Shown: in pieces, positions 36,138 to 47,354 of the stretch
How positions within the stretch are numbered: the stretch's first letter is position 1
Layout: every line of letters begins with the position of its first letter
Assembly (NCBI RefSeq): GCF_016801865.2
Contig: NC_068938.1
Span: 81,232,886-81,296,885, forward strand
DNA length: 64,000 nt
DNA from: Culex pipiens pallens
Taxonomy: Eukaryota > Arthropoda > Insecta > Diptera > Culicidae
Direction of reading: 5' to 3'
Translations under genes and position numbers: made by a program
Notes under the pieces: model-generated
Told to the model about the DNA's origin: nothing
What the model saw: the letters and a program-made list of their open reading frames with translations, nothing else
Database searches by the model: none

Positions 36138-37093
36138 GTTGACTGCCAATGAGCTGCTACTCCGTTATTGACAGATCAGCTGAAGTTAAACAATGAATCA
36201 AAAATGATCAGTGGGAGCCAACCATCCGTTCACTGTTTAACCCCTGAAGACCCCGACTTTATTAGTCAATACCGGCGCCCTCCCAAGAAGCCTGCAGTTC
36301 AACGAAAGGGAGGAATGTTAGTCCGATAGTTGAAGTTGCAGACTCATCAAGCACATAGTTTTTCGTTATATACTTGTTGATACCGCTTGAGACCGTTGAA
36401 TCCACAGCATCTCCTTCAAGCATCACGTGATTATTTTTTTTTGGGTTAGTAGGATAAGGTATTGGCTTTTCGATGCCTCCCAAGCTACGATGCTATGGGG
36501 AGAACTTTCATAACAAACCCGTCGGCGAGCCTTCCGAGCAACGATGCTATGGGAAGGTCTTTCTAATTAGCACACCAAAACACTCGCGCACAGGTATTTA
36601 AATACTGAATAAATGTATTTTTTCATCACGATTACCCAGACGACATTGATGATATAGGAAGGACTTTTATACAGTCATGTACAGTAATACTTAAACTTAT
36701 TTTAATGCAACAATTCACACGACGTCGTGCCTCCCGATCAACGATGATGTAGGAAGGACTTGAGCAAGCCAATCAGGATGAAACACGAAATAAAATTCTT
36801 TTCTTTTCACACACAATGCCACATAATTGACCACGCGTCACCAACCAACAAATTGAACTGATTTTCTTCTGCTTGTGGGCAAGCCAACCAGGATGAAACA
36901 CGAAATAAAATTTTCTTCTTTTCACACACAATGCCACATAATTGACCGCGCGTCACCACCCAACAAATTGAACTGATTTATTTCTGCTTGTGGGCAAGCC
37001 AACCAGGATGAAACACGAAATAAAATTTTTTTCTTTTCACACACAATGCCACATAATCGACCGCGCGTCACCACCCAACAAATTGAACTCTTT
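36109..37093 (-). mobile_element. Retroposon with 23-bp TSD, hexamer tail and 115-bp 5' repeats
   Basis: A direct repeat of ten T followed by GAACAAAGATCGA flanks the insert at 36086-36108 and 37094-37116. On the minus strand the 3' end is a (CATGCT)n tail (36109-36137). The 5' part is about 2.7 tandem copies of a 115-bp unit (unit marks GCAAGCCAA at 36764, 36879 and 36994). A long TSD with a hexamer tail indicates target-primed reverse transcription, as in non-LTR retrotransposons. It is too short for a reverse transcriptase and none is seen, so it is a SINE-like or internally deleted LINE derivative. Confidence 0.75.
36764..37090. repeat. 115-bp tandem repeat, about 2.7 copies
   Basis: Each unit has CCAGGATGAAACACGAAATA, CACACAATGCCACATAAT and CAACAAATTGAACTGATTT. 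Spacing is exactly 115 bases between successive GCAAGCCAA marks. Confidence 0.85.
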
Positions 37094-37116
37094 TTTTTTT
37101 TTTGAACAAAGATCGA

Positions 37117-38147
37117 AGATAAATACTGAGTACTTGGATGACAGTTTTCTAATATTGAAAACATGATATCAATTTTGCAAATTTCGAATGAAAAAATAAT
37201 TATGTATCTTTTTTGGGCAAAAAAACAAAATTTTGCGTTGCTGTTCATCGGAATTTCACATAAATAAAACAACAAAAGAAAATGTAATTTAAATTGTTTT
37301 CAGTGGAATAGTCTTTTTAACATTAAAATTAAGAAGTTTTTAGACATAATCTTATAAAATATTTGCAACGGCCTTAATATCAGTAAGTATTTTTTGATAT
37401 TTTAAAAAGAACAAAAGTTATAATTAAACATTATTCTAGAAGTGATTATGAGTGATTATGGTATACACGATGTTTTTAATTACTCATCAAAAGCCGAAGG
37501 ATTCAAATTCATCGTTTTAACAAAATGAAATAGAATGGATTAAAAAAAAAGTTTTGCGAGATTATTATTTCAACATTTCTTTTTTGTTCTTAAATAGTTA
37601 TCTGTAGATTGATTTCCGAAAAAGAATCATAAAATTATCAGTGAAAACTTTTTTTAAGGGGAATTTGAAAAACGTCTTCAGAATTTCTGAATTACTTTGA
37701 AATAAGTATACTGAAAAAGCATTCAAATATGAAGATATTTCTGAATCCTGTTGCAAAAACACTTTAAATTTCTGATTTGATCTATTTTTTTTTTGCTTTT
37801 TTTTTTGCTGATTTTTTAACTTTTTTCACATACAATCAACTTTCCAAATTTCTTTTGTTTTTAATTTTCGATATGTGTTAGAGGGCAAAAAATTGCAATT
37901 TTTGAACCATAGAGAAGAATGGACAAAACAAAATATGTACCCCGAGTTAGTTATAGTCCATTTTAACAAAAAATTTTTTTTTAAAAAGCATTGGAAAGAG
38001 GAACTCTTAATATTAAAGAAAATTCTATGATTGGAAGTGTAGTTTTATGTGACTTAGTCAATGTTTTTAAAAATGTTTTTTTTTTTCTGAGGTTTATATT
38101 TTGAGAAACTAAGTTTGCAGTATTTTTTGTAGTATATCAGACTATGT
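37117..38147. other. AT-rich stretch, with relic foldback motifs
   Basis: Contains ATATGTGTTAGAGGGCAAAA near 37870, a faint match to the foldback family interior. No ends or coding signal. Confidence 0.35.
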
Positions 38148-38155
38148 CTCTAAGC

Positions 38156-40054
38156 CAGGGGTGACCAAAGAATGGCCTACGGGCCAAATGTGGACCGTGA
38201 GGTGATATGTTGTGGCCCGCAGACCAGTTATGTATGATCACATAAAATGGCGCATTGGATAAGCTGTAAAGCTATTTTATGATTCTTAAAATTGACATTT
38301 TTAAATTTTATTAATAAAAAACGCATGGTAATATTTTGTTGAACAATCTATCTTATGAAAACAATTTCACACGTGTACATGTACTTAAGAACAGTAAATT
38401 TCGTTAAAAACTTTACCAAACATTTTTGGAAGTTATGAAAAGTTCAAATTTTACTAAAGTGGAAAACTGTATAGACTGAAAAAAATATAGGAATTCCATA
38501 TTAATTTAAAAGTCACGACGCCACATTTTCATGGGTTGGGCACCGAACTTTTTCTGCACTTCTAAACCACCTACCTTCAGATTCAAACTCACGACATTTG
38601 GGTTACTTATTGAATACGTAACATCTGATTCAGGCTGACCAAAATTTATTGAAATATTATTGAAATTGGAGGATAATTGTTGAAAAATCTCTTTGAAACG
38701 ATTTATAATTTAAGTTGTAGAAAACCATTTTTCACTTTCATTCAATTTGTACAACAACGATTGTCTTCACAGGCCTACAGTCACAAAATTATCCATCACC
38801 CATCAACCTACATCAGACCGTGGAATATATATATTAGGGTGTTTCATCCAAAACCAAAAGTTCTCAGAATTAGGCAAACCGAGGTTCCCCTAGTAGAGGA
38901 TACCCATAGGGACTCTCATGCCAAATATCAGCCCATTTGGTTGAGAATTGGCCTGTCCCCAGCGGTTTAAAGTTTACATGGAAATTACTATGGGATTTTT
39001 GTGCTTTTCGTTCAATCATTCCTACAGGTCTGGGGACAACATGGATTCACTCGGAATAAAGACAGGTGTGTAGGGGATGGTCCAATGAACACATTCCAGA
39101 AGGAATTAGGCTTGTCCATTCTGTCCCCAAGGTGCGCATTGGATCGACGTCCGGTGTCTCCAAAACCAACGATTCATCCTTCAAAAGCATCGCATTTCCT
39201 TAGTATGCTATGACGGCTAGGTGAAAACCACGACGCCCCATATCAGACGGTGAACACGTGGAGAGGCATCGATTGCATTATTAACACAAAATCATCATTT
39301 TACGTTATTTAGAATAGTTGAAATTCTTCCAGGAACAACAATAATTATAATTTTAGTACTTTAAAGAATGTTTCTGAGCCAAAACTCGAGTAGATGCTCT
39401 GCCACGTGTTCACCGTCTGACATGGGGCGTCGTAATTTTCTCCTAGCCGTCATAGCATACTAAGGACAATGCGTACATTTGAAGGGTGAATCGATGATTC
39501 TGGAGACACCGGACGTCGATCCAATGCGCACCTTGGGGACAGAATGGACAAGCCTAATTCCTTCTGGAATGTGTTCATTGGACCATCCCCTACACACCTG
39601 TCTTTATTCCGAGTGAATCCATGTTGTCCCCAGACCTGTAGGAACGATTGAACGAAAAGCACAAAAATCCCATAGTAATTTCAATGTAAACTTTAAACCG
39701 CTGGGGACAGGCCAATTCTCAACCAAATGGGCTGATATTTGGCATGAGAGTCCCTATGGGTATCCTCTACTAGGGGAACCTCGGTTTGCCTGATTCTGAG
39801 AACTTTTTTGTTTGGCTGAAACACCCTAATATATATATTTTTTTTTACAAAAATATTGTATGATTGTTGGTTGAGGCATGAACGTTGCAACAATTTAGCT
39901 TATTTTTTTGTTATTTTTATTAAATAAAAATTAACCAATTGATTAAAGCTGTTTGAAAAAAAAAATTGTTTTCTAATAATTGAATGACGAAAATTTGCAA
40001 AAAATACTTATAATTTTTTTTTTTTTCACCACTCAAAAACTTTGATTACCCCTG
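38156..40054. mobile_element. hAT-like element with perfect 8-bp TSD, host of a 1-kb palindrome
   Basis: Ends CAGGGGTGACCAAAG and CTTTGATTACCCCTG, with TSD CTCTAAGC at 38148-38155 and 40055-40062. Both end type and TSD fit hAT. Just inside are GGCC-rich blocks like those of the element at 6452. More than half its length is a separate insertion (38834-39829). No transposase. Confidence 0.88.
38834..39829. mobile_element. Near-perfect 1-kb palindromic element, TAGGGTGT ends
   Basis: Ends TAGGGTGTTTCATCC and GGCTGAAACACCCTA. The two arms, about 490 bp each, are almost identical: the same 70-codon ORF occurs at 39001-39213 on + and 39450-39662 on -. The centre near 39335 is a short AT-rich loop. 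Flanks are (AT)n, so an 8-bp duplication ATATATAT is possible but not proven. The end resembles the TAGGGTGTAATAT element at 19885. Confidence 0.85.
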
Positions 40055-40062
40055 CTCTAAGC

Positions 40063-40333
40063 ATTTTTTTCAATTTCAATGGTAATGGTATCGTTTTAAA
40101 GTAGAAAATGTGAAAAACAAGCAAAAATATAAAAATGGTGATGATCAGAGATGATAGAGTTAGCCAAATACTATCAGAAACAAACAAAAACTAAACAAAA
40201 TAAATGCAAATTTAAAATTGAAACAAGAAAAATATAAAACAAGAGAAGTAAAGTTTTTCGTGGAACAAAAGTTTCTCATAATGAAAAAAAAAATGAATAT
40301 TTCGAAAAAAATGGGCAATAGAGGGTTAAAAAA
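40063..40333 (-). mobile_element. TTAACCCTCT-family fragment, minus orientation
   Basis: Read on the minus strand it starts TTAACCCTCTATTGCCCA (TTAA near 40324) and matches 54891-55080 through TGCATTTATTTTGTTTAG and AGTATTTGGC. Only one end is present. TTAA targets are typical of piggyBac-like elements; assignment is inference. Confidence 0.6.
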
Positions 40334-40554
40334 CATAGATTTTTGTGTTTCTTTTTTATTTCATTCGCTGTGTTTCACAAACTAGAGGTTCAATTTTCAA
40401 TGACTATTAGGCATTTTTTTCTAAAATTTTCTGAATTTTTGGAAATTCTTTTAAGATGTAATGCGTAATCAAAGACTCTATTTTCATAAGTTAAAAAGGG
40501 ATTTTTTCAATTAAAATTTAATTTAAAGTGGCTGGATGAAAAATCCGTTAAGCA

Positions 40555-41350
40555 ACACAGCAAAAAATCCGACGGTAAAATCGCATGCAAAAGCATGCAA
40601 ATCACCTCAAAATGCAATCGACGGAATTCAAACCCAACACCAATAGTAAGGACTGGCGCCTCAGCCCACTTGGCCATCAGACCGATGAAATTTTTTAAGG
40701 ATAAACGCATATGTGAGCTTGACATTTCGGTCAAGTAGGTTTCCCATACTGATGGGCTACATATTTCAGTGTGTAAAGTCACATTAAATTGCATAAAATT
40801 ATGCAATATTTATTTTACACCAAGGCCTTTTACACGCAGCGGGATTACTAATTTTGTTGCTGTGAATATTCACACTTTTTTTTAATTCATAACTTAAAAC
40901 TAAAAATTTGTTAACTCATTTCTTTTCAAGAAAAACATTTTTTGTAGAAAATCATAACTAGGCGGCAAAATTTTTGTCTACACAGCAAATAAAGTAGTAA
41001 TCCAGCTGCGTGTAAAAGGCTTGGGTGTAAAATAAATTTTGCATTTTCTAATGAAATTCTGTGTAATATTACACCCTGAAATATGTAGCCCATCAGTATG
41101 GGAAACCTACTTGACCGAAATGTCAAGCTCAGATATGCATTTATCCTTTCCATTTTTCATCGGTCTGATGGCCGAGCGGGCTAAGGCGCCAGCCCTTACT
41201 GATGGTGCTGGGTTTGAATCCCGTCGGTTGCAACTTTTTTTTTGTGTTTACAAAAATTGTACATGCATTGTGTAATATTAAGTGTTTATTTTGACGAAGG
41301 TGATGTGCATGCTTTTGCATGCGATTTTACCATCGGATTTTTTGCTGTGT
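40555..41350. mobile_element. Foldback carrying a tRNA-like sequence in each arm
   Basis: Ends ACACAGCAAAAAATCCGA and GGATTTTTTGCTGTGT, then GGTAAAATCGCATGC mirrored. Each arm contains a tRNA-like stretch (40602-40690 minus, 41160-41235 plus) with A box TGGCC(G/A)AG(C/T)GGGCT and B box GGTTTGAAT(C/T)CC. No TSD was found. The centre near 40950 is short, with arms of about 390 bp. Confidence 0.8.
41160..41235 (+). other. tRNA(Leu/Ser)-like sequence in a foldback arm
   Basis: The D-arm TGGCCGAGCGGGCTAAGGCG is typical of Leu/Ser tRNAs and the T-arm GGGTTTGAATCCCG is intact. The anticodon stem cannot be formed cleanly (CAG/CTG with a six-base loop at best), so it is probably a pol III promoter relic, not a tRNA gene. 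Its mirror copy is at 40602-40690. Confidence 0.6.
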
Positions 41351-41760
41351 ATGCTTCCCTATGGCTCAAAATTGGCCTTGTTATCATTAAAAATTGAGAT
41401 TTTGGGAAATTTATTTTTTGCTTCCAAAAAGTTTATTTTAAAACGGCTAAAAATCCCTGTACCTATTTTTCTGAATATTCCTCATCAATACCTACAACTT
41501 TGCCCAAGACATTAAACCGATCAGAAAATTCCTTCAAAAGACATTCTTTTAGATTTTCGAATATTTACGTACCATTTTTGTATGGACTGCTGCTGAAATT
41601 GTATGGAGCCTTGTATGACACAAAATGGCTTCTTTGCTCCCATGGAAGGACCTCACAAACTTTAAACTAAACAAAAAATATATAAATAAAATCCATTTCC
41701 AGTTTTGGTGGAGAACAGCTCAAAATTTTTAATATTGAGCTTACATAAACCAGTGCACTG
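41351..41760. mobile_element. Foldback-family fragment (AAATGGATTTTATTTATAT variant)
   Basis: Has ACATTAAACCGATCAGAAAATTCC and ends GGTGGAGAACAGCTC, the inverse of the GAGCAATTCTCTACC end seen at 24439. Only one end is recognisable. Confidence 0.5.
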
Positions 41761-43848
41761 TATAAAAATAACAAACTACTACTTCAATGTAAAACTACCT
41801 GAATGAAATCTAAGCTCTATAAAGTCCTGTAAAATATCAGTTATTAAAGAAGTGTTAAAAAAATTCTCCTTGCTTATCACACATTTACTATGAACCTCAA
41901 TCTTCAATTTCTCCCAAGCGCCCCCCAATGTGGGTCACGTTGCAATTACTTCCGGGTCAACCGCGATGGCCCCTCAAGCCACCGCCCCCACTTTTCTCCT
42001 GACAGATCTCGCCTCTTCCTGCGTAAAAGCGTATACCGCCCCAGGAAAAAATAACGAAAATAACACATCGATGTTTACGTCCCGCACCAGTCAGGTGCTG
42101 GTAGTGCTTCAATGAGCAATCGCTCAACCCGGGGCTTATTACGGTGGGCGGGTCTGTGGGGAAATTACCTCCCTCCCCCGTGATCACCTCCTTCAAAACT
42201 CAACAAAATTGCGAATCGACCCATTTCGTCAAATTGGCGGAACGTTATTTGAAACGATTTCCAATTTACGTAATGTGTTTTTTTTTGTTGTTGAGAGATT
42301 TAAACTGAACCATTGGTAAACATTATTGTGGAAAGTCGTTTATTTGATGGGATTCAAAAAGGTCATCCTTCCAGATCATTTGCCATTCTGGGTGATTGTA
42401 TCGGATGGTTTGCCGTAATCACGTCCAAGATATCACTTTCGCAATTAAAAGGCATTTCAGCAGCAGAATGCTCAATATTCCTCAGACTGAACCTGCAATT
42501 AGTGCTCACTTTTAATTGCCAACAATGATGATAGTCCTCTAACCGCTCCGACCCTCCGGAAAGTTCTCCCCTGAAAGTATGCAAACCGAAGGAGCCATCT
42601 GTTGGAATTACACTATTACACCGAAGGAAGGAGATGCAATAGAAACACTTTTAATCCGATATTGATTTTCCAACTCCCCGAAGGTAAGGGAGCATCTACC
42701 TTGGCAATATTTGTATGCATTCAGGTTGGACAAAGGGAAACAGCAAGGTTGCTTGGTGACAATAGTGAAGCTGACGTGAGATGCTGCCACACGAATGGGG
42801 ATGCAATGGTGGGATACGAAATTGAAATCGTTCACTTTAATTTTACACTTGAATTGGTTTGCCTTGTTCAATCATTGGTTCTGTGTGGCAAATCGCTTTG
42901 TTTCTGTTAAGAAATAAATGTGTATTTCATATCTTAGACCTTATACCATACTTGGGGATACCCTGAGGATTTTTCCTTATCCCCATAAAAAAGTGGAGCA
43001 TCAACACTTCCTGTTGAGGTTCAGGAGTTGGTTTTATTCCCAATTATCAATTCCTAGACAATCAGTCCTTGAAAATCATCGAAGCAAAGCGAATACAAGG
43101 TTGAATTGCATGGGAGAACTGAGTCTAAATCCGGACTATGAGCTCAATGGGGCGAAAACTCGACCATCCCAAGCCAAGATCATTTTCTATAGGATTTTGT
43201 ATGGGAAATGTTATTTTTTATGTTATAGCCGTTTTTGAGTGAAGTACTAAACTTATCAAATCAATATCCAATCACCAATCCATCGTATCTTAGGTTAGTT
43301 GAAACCATGACCATCTTTAGAGAACGCCCGGATGCTTTCAGCATGTAACACCAAGGTTACACACAAACCTACAAAGTACAATATACACATGACATTCCCC
43401 TGCGGGTGGTCAAACTCCAAAGGACCAGAAGGCCAGCAGATTGTCGTTTGAAATCACGAAAGAGATCAGCAGCAGATATTGTCCTTCCTGAGGAGCTACC
43501 GGACCCATAATCCTGCCCCAGCAGGCGATGCATTCTTTGCCGAGTTTAGGATTCAAAACAGGGATCATCGTCTCACATTTCATCTCCAGTGACTTTTCTA
43601 CTCTATTTTTTTTCCTCTCGCTACGTGTGTGTGTGTGTGCCGGCGCCCACCGTGAAATAAATATATTGCAGAATAACAATGACATATTGTGCCCCGTCCG
43701 GAATTGTTCCGGCGGAACCGACCGGAACCGGACGGACGGACGAAGGCAATATGGCTGCAGCAGAAGGCACTACAATTGTTATAAATGATATTTTTATCCT
43801 GTTCTTTTTTTTCATGCATCTCTTTTCATTCTCCTGCGAATGGTACAG
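41761..43848. other. Mostly unique intronic sequence before the second EGF exon
   Basis: Balanced composition with a (GT)n run at about 43625-43638 and GC-rich patches near 42120 and 43690. ORFs of up to 106 codons on both strands show no domain. It ends in the T-rich tract and GGTACAG acceptor of the EGF exon. Confidence 0.45.
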
Positions 43849-43951
43849 TTGTGCAATGTCAACCCATGTGCCAACGGTGGAACCTGCTGGACCACGGAGG
43901 AATCGTTCTACTGCGCCTGCCGACCCGGATTCACCGGCAAGATGTGTGAAG
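43849..43951 (+). CDS. Second EGF-domain exon of the same gene
   Basis: This exon reads LCNVNPCANGGTC, then CACRPGFTGKMCE, and gives another full EGF domain with exactly the same spacing (x4, x5, x8, x1, x8) as the exon at 14862. The GG-T-C and GFTGKMC signatures are classic for EGF modules. The acceptor is GGTACAG after a long T-rich tract; the donor is GAAG|GTAAGG, leaving phase 1. The incoming phase 0 matches the preceding exon and the outgoing phase 1 matches the exon at 47143. It lies 28.9 kb downstream of the first exon, in an intron packed with transposons. The domain is extracellular by family knowledge. No calcium-binding N-terminal consensus is evident. Confidence 0.88.
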
Positions 43952-45214
43952 GTAAGGATTTTTTTAATTGTATTGTGACATCAGATCATGTTGCTTAATC
44001 CAAATGAATATATTACTGGCATTCGAAATTCCAGGCGAGTTGACACATGTTTTAAACGTTTGAACATTCAAAAGAATATGGGTTAATATCAACTTAACAC
44101 TGTTATGACTGTTCCAAAGTAATAAATACACTCAACCCCCAGTGGTTGTCACTTTTTCGTTTGACACTTTTTAGTTTGTACCCTGTTGGTTGGTCAAAGT
44201 CAAACTAAAAAGTGACGGACTGTCACTTTTTACACGGCGCTCACGCACACTATCAAAACAAGCGTTTGCTAGTGTGTGTGAACTCCGTGTAAAAGGGGTG
44301 TCAAACTAAAAAGCGACCCCGTTCGTTTGACAACAGTTGGTGCACATCGGTAGAACTTGAGATTCAAATAGTGGGATTTATACAGTGCTGCCTCTAGCGG
44401 TGCAGAGCTCCAACTTTTGTAACAGATTTAATAATAGAGGGGTTTATCAACAGCACGATTTTTTCTCCAGCCTGAGCAAATAACACGAAACACAACTTTA
44501 GAACATTGACTGATAGAAATTGGAATAAACTGTTATACACATAAAAGAAAACAAAATCGTAGCTGGCCATGCAAAAAACAATTTTCAAATGTTTACAAAT
44601 TTCCGTCCATCTTTAGGAATCATTTTCGTTAATATTCCATTGCGTCCTAAAAGAAACGGATTTCCATAAAAATAAAATTATAATAGAAAATGATTTGTGT
44701 GAACATTGCTTGATCGATAACTGGGGAAGTGCCTGCTGAATAGATTGTTTTCCGGTGGTTGGAGATGGTTGGATCTGTTACGAGCTTTATTTTTATGATT
44801 CTTGTACCAAGAAGACATAAGTTAAACTGAGAGAAACATTACGCTTAAAAGGTAGGTTAGTTATTTGAAAAAAAATGGTTCAACGATACAATTTTAAATG
44901 TGCCTCCAATTGATCACTTCCGTTGTCTTAGTTGATGTCACCAGGCCAAGTTTTTTTCAACTTTCAATTTGTAATCTTGTTGAAATAGTTGTTTTTGGAA
45001 GATGTTACGCAACACGCCTAACATTGCGCGGGATGGCCAGTTGAACGGAAATACCATTTAACTAAATTTTTAGTTGATAAAAAGATGCAAATCGTGATGA
45101 GCTTGTTTGTTTCGATTCATTGCTACGAATGTCAGTCTAACTGGTATACATTTTCTTTTATGAGATCGTAGTGTGTTGAGAAATCATCCAGGGCAAATTT
45201 ATCGTAGAACACTA
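43952..45214. other. Intron 2, first part
   Basis: Near 44131-44340 there are several copies of AAACTAAAAAG(T/C)GAC in both orientations, probably a decayed palindromic miniature element. The rest is unremarkable AT-rich intron. Confidence 0.4.
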
Positions 45215-45337
45215 CACTGAAAAAAAAGTTCCAAATTCCTAAATTATAGGAATTTTGGCTCCTTTCCTTATTAAGTTATCCAAAAAAAACCCGATTACTA
45301 GAATAAAGAATTTGGGTACCATTTTTTTATTTCAGTG
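45215..45337. mobile_element. TA-flanked miniature element, CACTGAAA ends, copy 2
   Basis: Ends CACTGAAAAAAAAG and TTATTTCAGTG, with TA at 45213-45214 and 45338-45339. Shares GGAATTTTGGCTCCTTTCC with the element at 8191-8332. Confidence 0.75.
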
Positions 45338-45516
45338 TAATGGACTGATTTCTCGTCACACTTTTTGAACAGAAATTTGTTCAAAGTTCCACGGATGTAG
45401 TTGGTGTCAAACCATCGGGTTTGAGTGTAGCTCAAATAAAAGAGAACAAGCAACTCATCATTGTTGAAAACGGCAAAAGTGATGAGAAATGGTCGAACAG
45501 CTTAGTGTGATTAAAA

Positions 45517-45662
45517 TGGGTATATCTGGAGTTTTTTTTTTTTTAAAGGACCAATAAACCAAATTTCCAGTTTTTGCTCTTTGGGTGTTTTTGAAACCGC
45601 CTTGAGTCATTTGGAAATTTGGTTTATTGGTCCTTTTCAAAAAAAAACTTCAGATATTTCCC
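45517..45662. mobile_element. Short palindromic element around AAAGGACCAATAAACCAAAT
   Basis: The left block GGACCAATAAACCAAATTTC is mirrored by GAAATTTGGTTTATTGGTCC on the right, and outer ATATCTGGAG pairs loosely with CTTCAGATAT. Total about 146 bp. TSD not resolved. Confidence 0.65.
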
Positions 45663-47142
45663 CTAATTTGAAATCCGCCAAGAAATATTATTTCAAGAAA
45701 ACAAAAAAAAACTTAAATTAACGATTTACTGGACTCACTAAACTGGTCAAATATGAGCTGACTTGCTCAATGCAGTGATAAGATATTGTGGCATACGATT
45801 TTTGATTCTGGAATCAGACATTAGGATGATTAGTTTTGCAAAAAGTTTTACCGATTAATCTAAGTACTTGACATTTCTACAAGCAAAATAAAAGGCCGAT
45901 TGCCGAAATTTTAAGCTAATCAATGCAGAGAAAATTTATGAAAAAATAAAAGAATTGCAAGAAAAAATAAATGTTGGTCATTAATTATGGATTTTATATA
46001 AGATATAAGGAATGATGTAAAAATTTGTTTTAACACTGTCCAATGCCTTCTATTGTTATTATCACTAGCAAATGTTAGTATATTGCTAAATCTATTGACC
46101 TCTGTCAGTTCCCAGCTGTCTGCCGCGCCCACACAGTATTGCTGTATCGTAAATTATGTGGATGGAAATCCTGCACGATTCAACAATCCTTTTTTACCAA
46201 CATTAAACAAAAATAATCTGCAATAATATTGGAAAATAAAGCAATCCTTATAATCTCTTCAAAGAGAATAATTTTTGACAAGATTTAATACTATGCATCT
46301 TGAATAACTTTATTTTTCAGTAACTTTTAAATAAAACATTTGAGCGTTCATTTTAAGCAGATTTTAGAGTATCATGAAATTGCCCAGAAACTTTATTGTT
46401 TTGGAATTGGCATGGTTACCTTGAAAAGTAGCTGAATTTTATTTTTCAGCATTCATTTGATCGGGATTTTGCGCATGAGAGAAGGCAATCGGTTTATTTC
46501 CAAATCCTCTCGCATTGCACTTCTCAAAACTCTTTTGCTGAAGATTCTTCTTCGCTGACTACCAAACATTCCCACGCACTAATCTTGCCAGATTTTCCCG
46601 ACCATAGAAACAGGAAAACCATTTGTTCACGGCACTATAAATAATAGAGAGAATTAGTTTGCTTTAATTCCATTCGCGGAACCAGATACGAAGCAAAAAA
46701 AAGCTCCACTTTTTTTGTTCCGGTTATGAATACGAAATTTATTTGCCATCGTTTCCCACTTTGCACACCTTTTTGCCGATTTTCCACCTCCAAAAGTGGT
46801 GGCCCAAACACGGTCAACGAACGCGTGGAACTTCGCAGCGCTGATGGTGGACGGCAATAAAAATTGGCTTTTCTCTGATTTATGTTTCAATTTTGGCGCC
46901 GAATTTAGGGGAAATATATCACGGAGGATTTCATTTAGTAGTAGTGGGAGCTTTTTTTGGAATTCCTCCCCCACAGAAGAGAAAGAGTACAAATGAATTT
47001 TGGAGAAGTCGACTAATTGCAGTTGTTGAATGGGTCAATTAAAATAAGACTCGCGGTTTATTATTCCGTCGAAAATAAAATTGTAATTTATTACGGGATT
47101 TTCACTTTAAATGAAAAATTAAATTAATTAAACTCATTTCAG
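45663..47142. other. Intron 2, last part
   Basis: AT-rich, no repeat ends recognised. 46660-46990 has a richer composition with overlapping ORFs on both strands and no domain. The last bases form the CTCATTTCAG acceptor for the transmembrane exon. Confidence 0.45.
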
Positions 47143-47354
47143 AAAACTTCGTCATCGATTCGGTGGTCAGCTCGAGCGAGATGCTGTCCGACAATCTGAG
47201 CCAGAACGGGCAAAGTGGCCACGCCAGCAGTGCCATCTACGGACTCGATTCGGAAGCGCGTGGCATCGGCAAGCGGGCCGGGGCCATTGAGCTGCACAAC
47301 GCGTACATCGCAGCGGGAACGTTAGCGGCGGCCATCCTGATCGTGGCCATTGTG
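47143..47354 (+). CDS. Juxtamembrane and transmembrane exon of the EGF-repeat protein
   Basis: Joined in phase 1 to the second EGF exon, this exon continues ...CE-ENFVIDSVVSSSEM and ends NAYIAAGTLAAAILIVAIV. The first 50 or so residues are Ser/Asn/Gly-rich and look like a linker, with a basic patch RGIGKRAG. The last 18 residues are a hydrophobic run, most of a transmembrane helix that should be completed in the next exon. The acceptor is CTCATTTCAG; the donor is GTG|GTAAGT, phase 0. GC-rich, codon-like composition stands out from the flanks. Two EGF domains, a linker and a membrane span imply a type I single-pass surface protein. The cytoplasmic exons were not found before 64000. Gene identity unknown. 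Confidence 0.85.
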
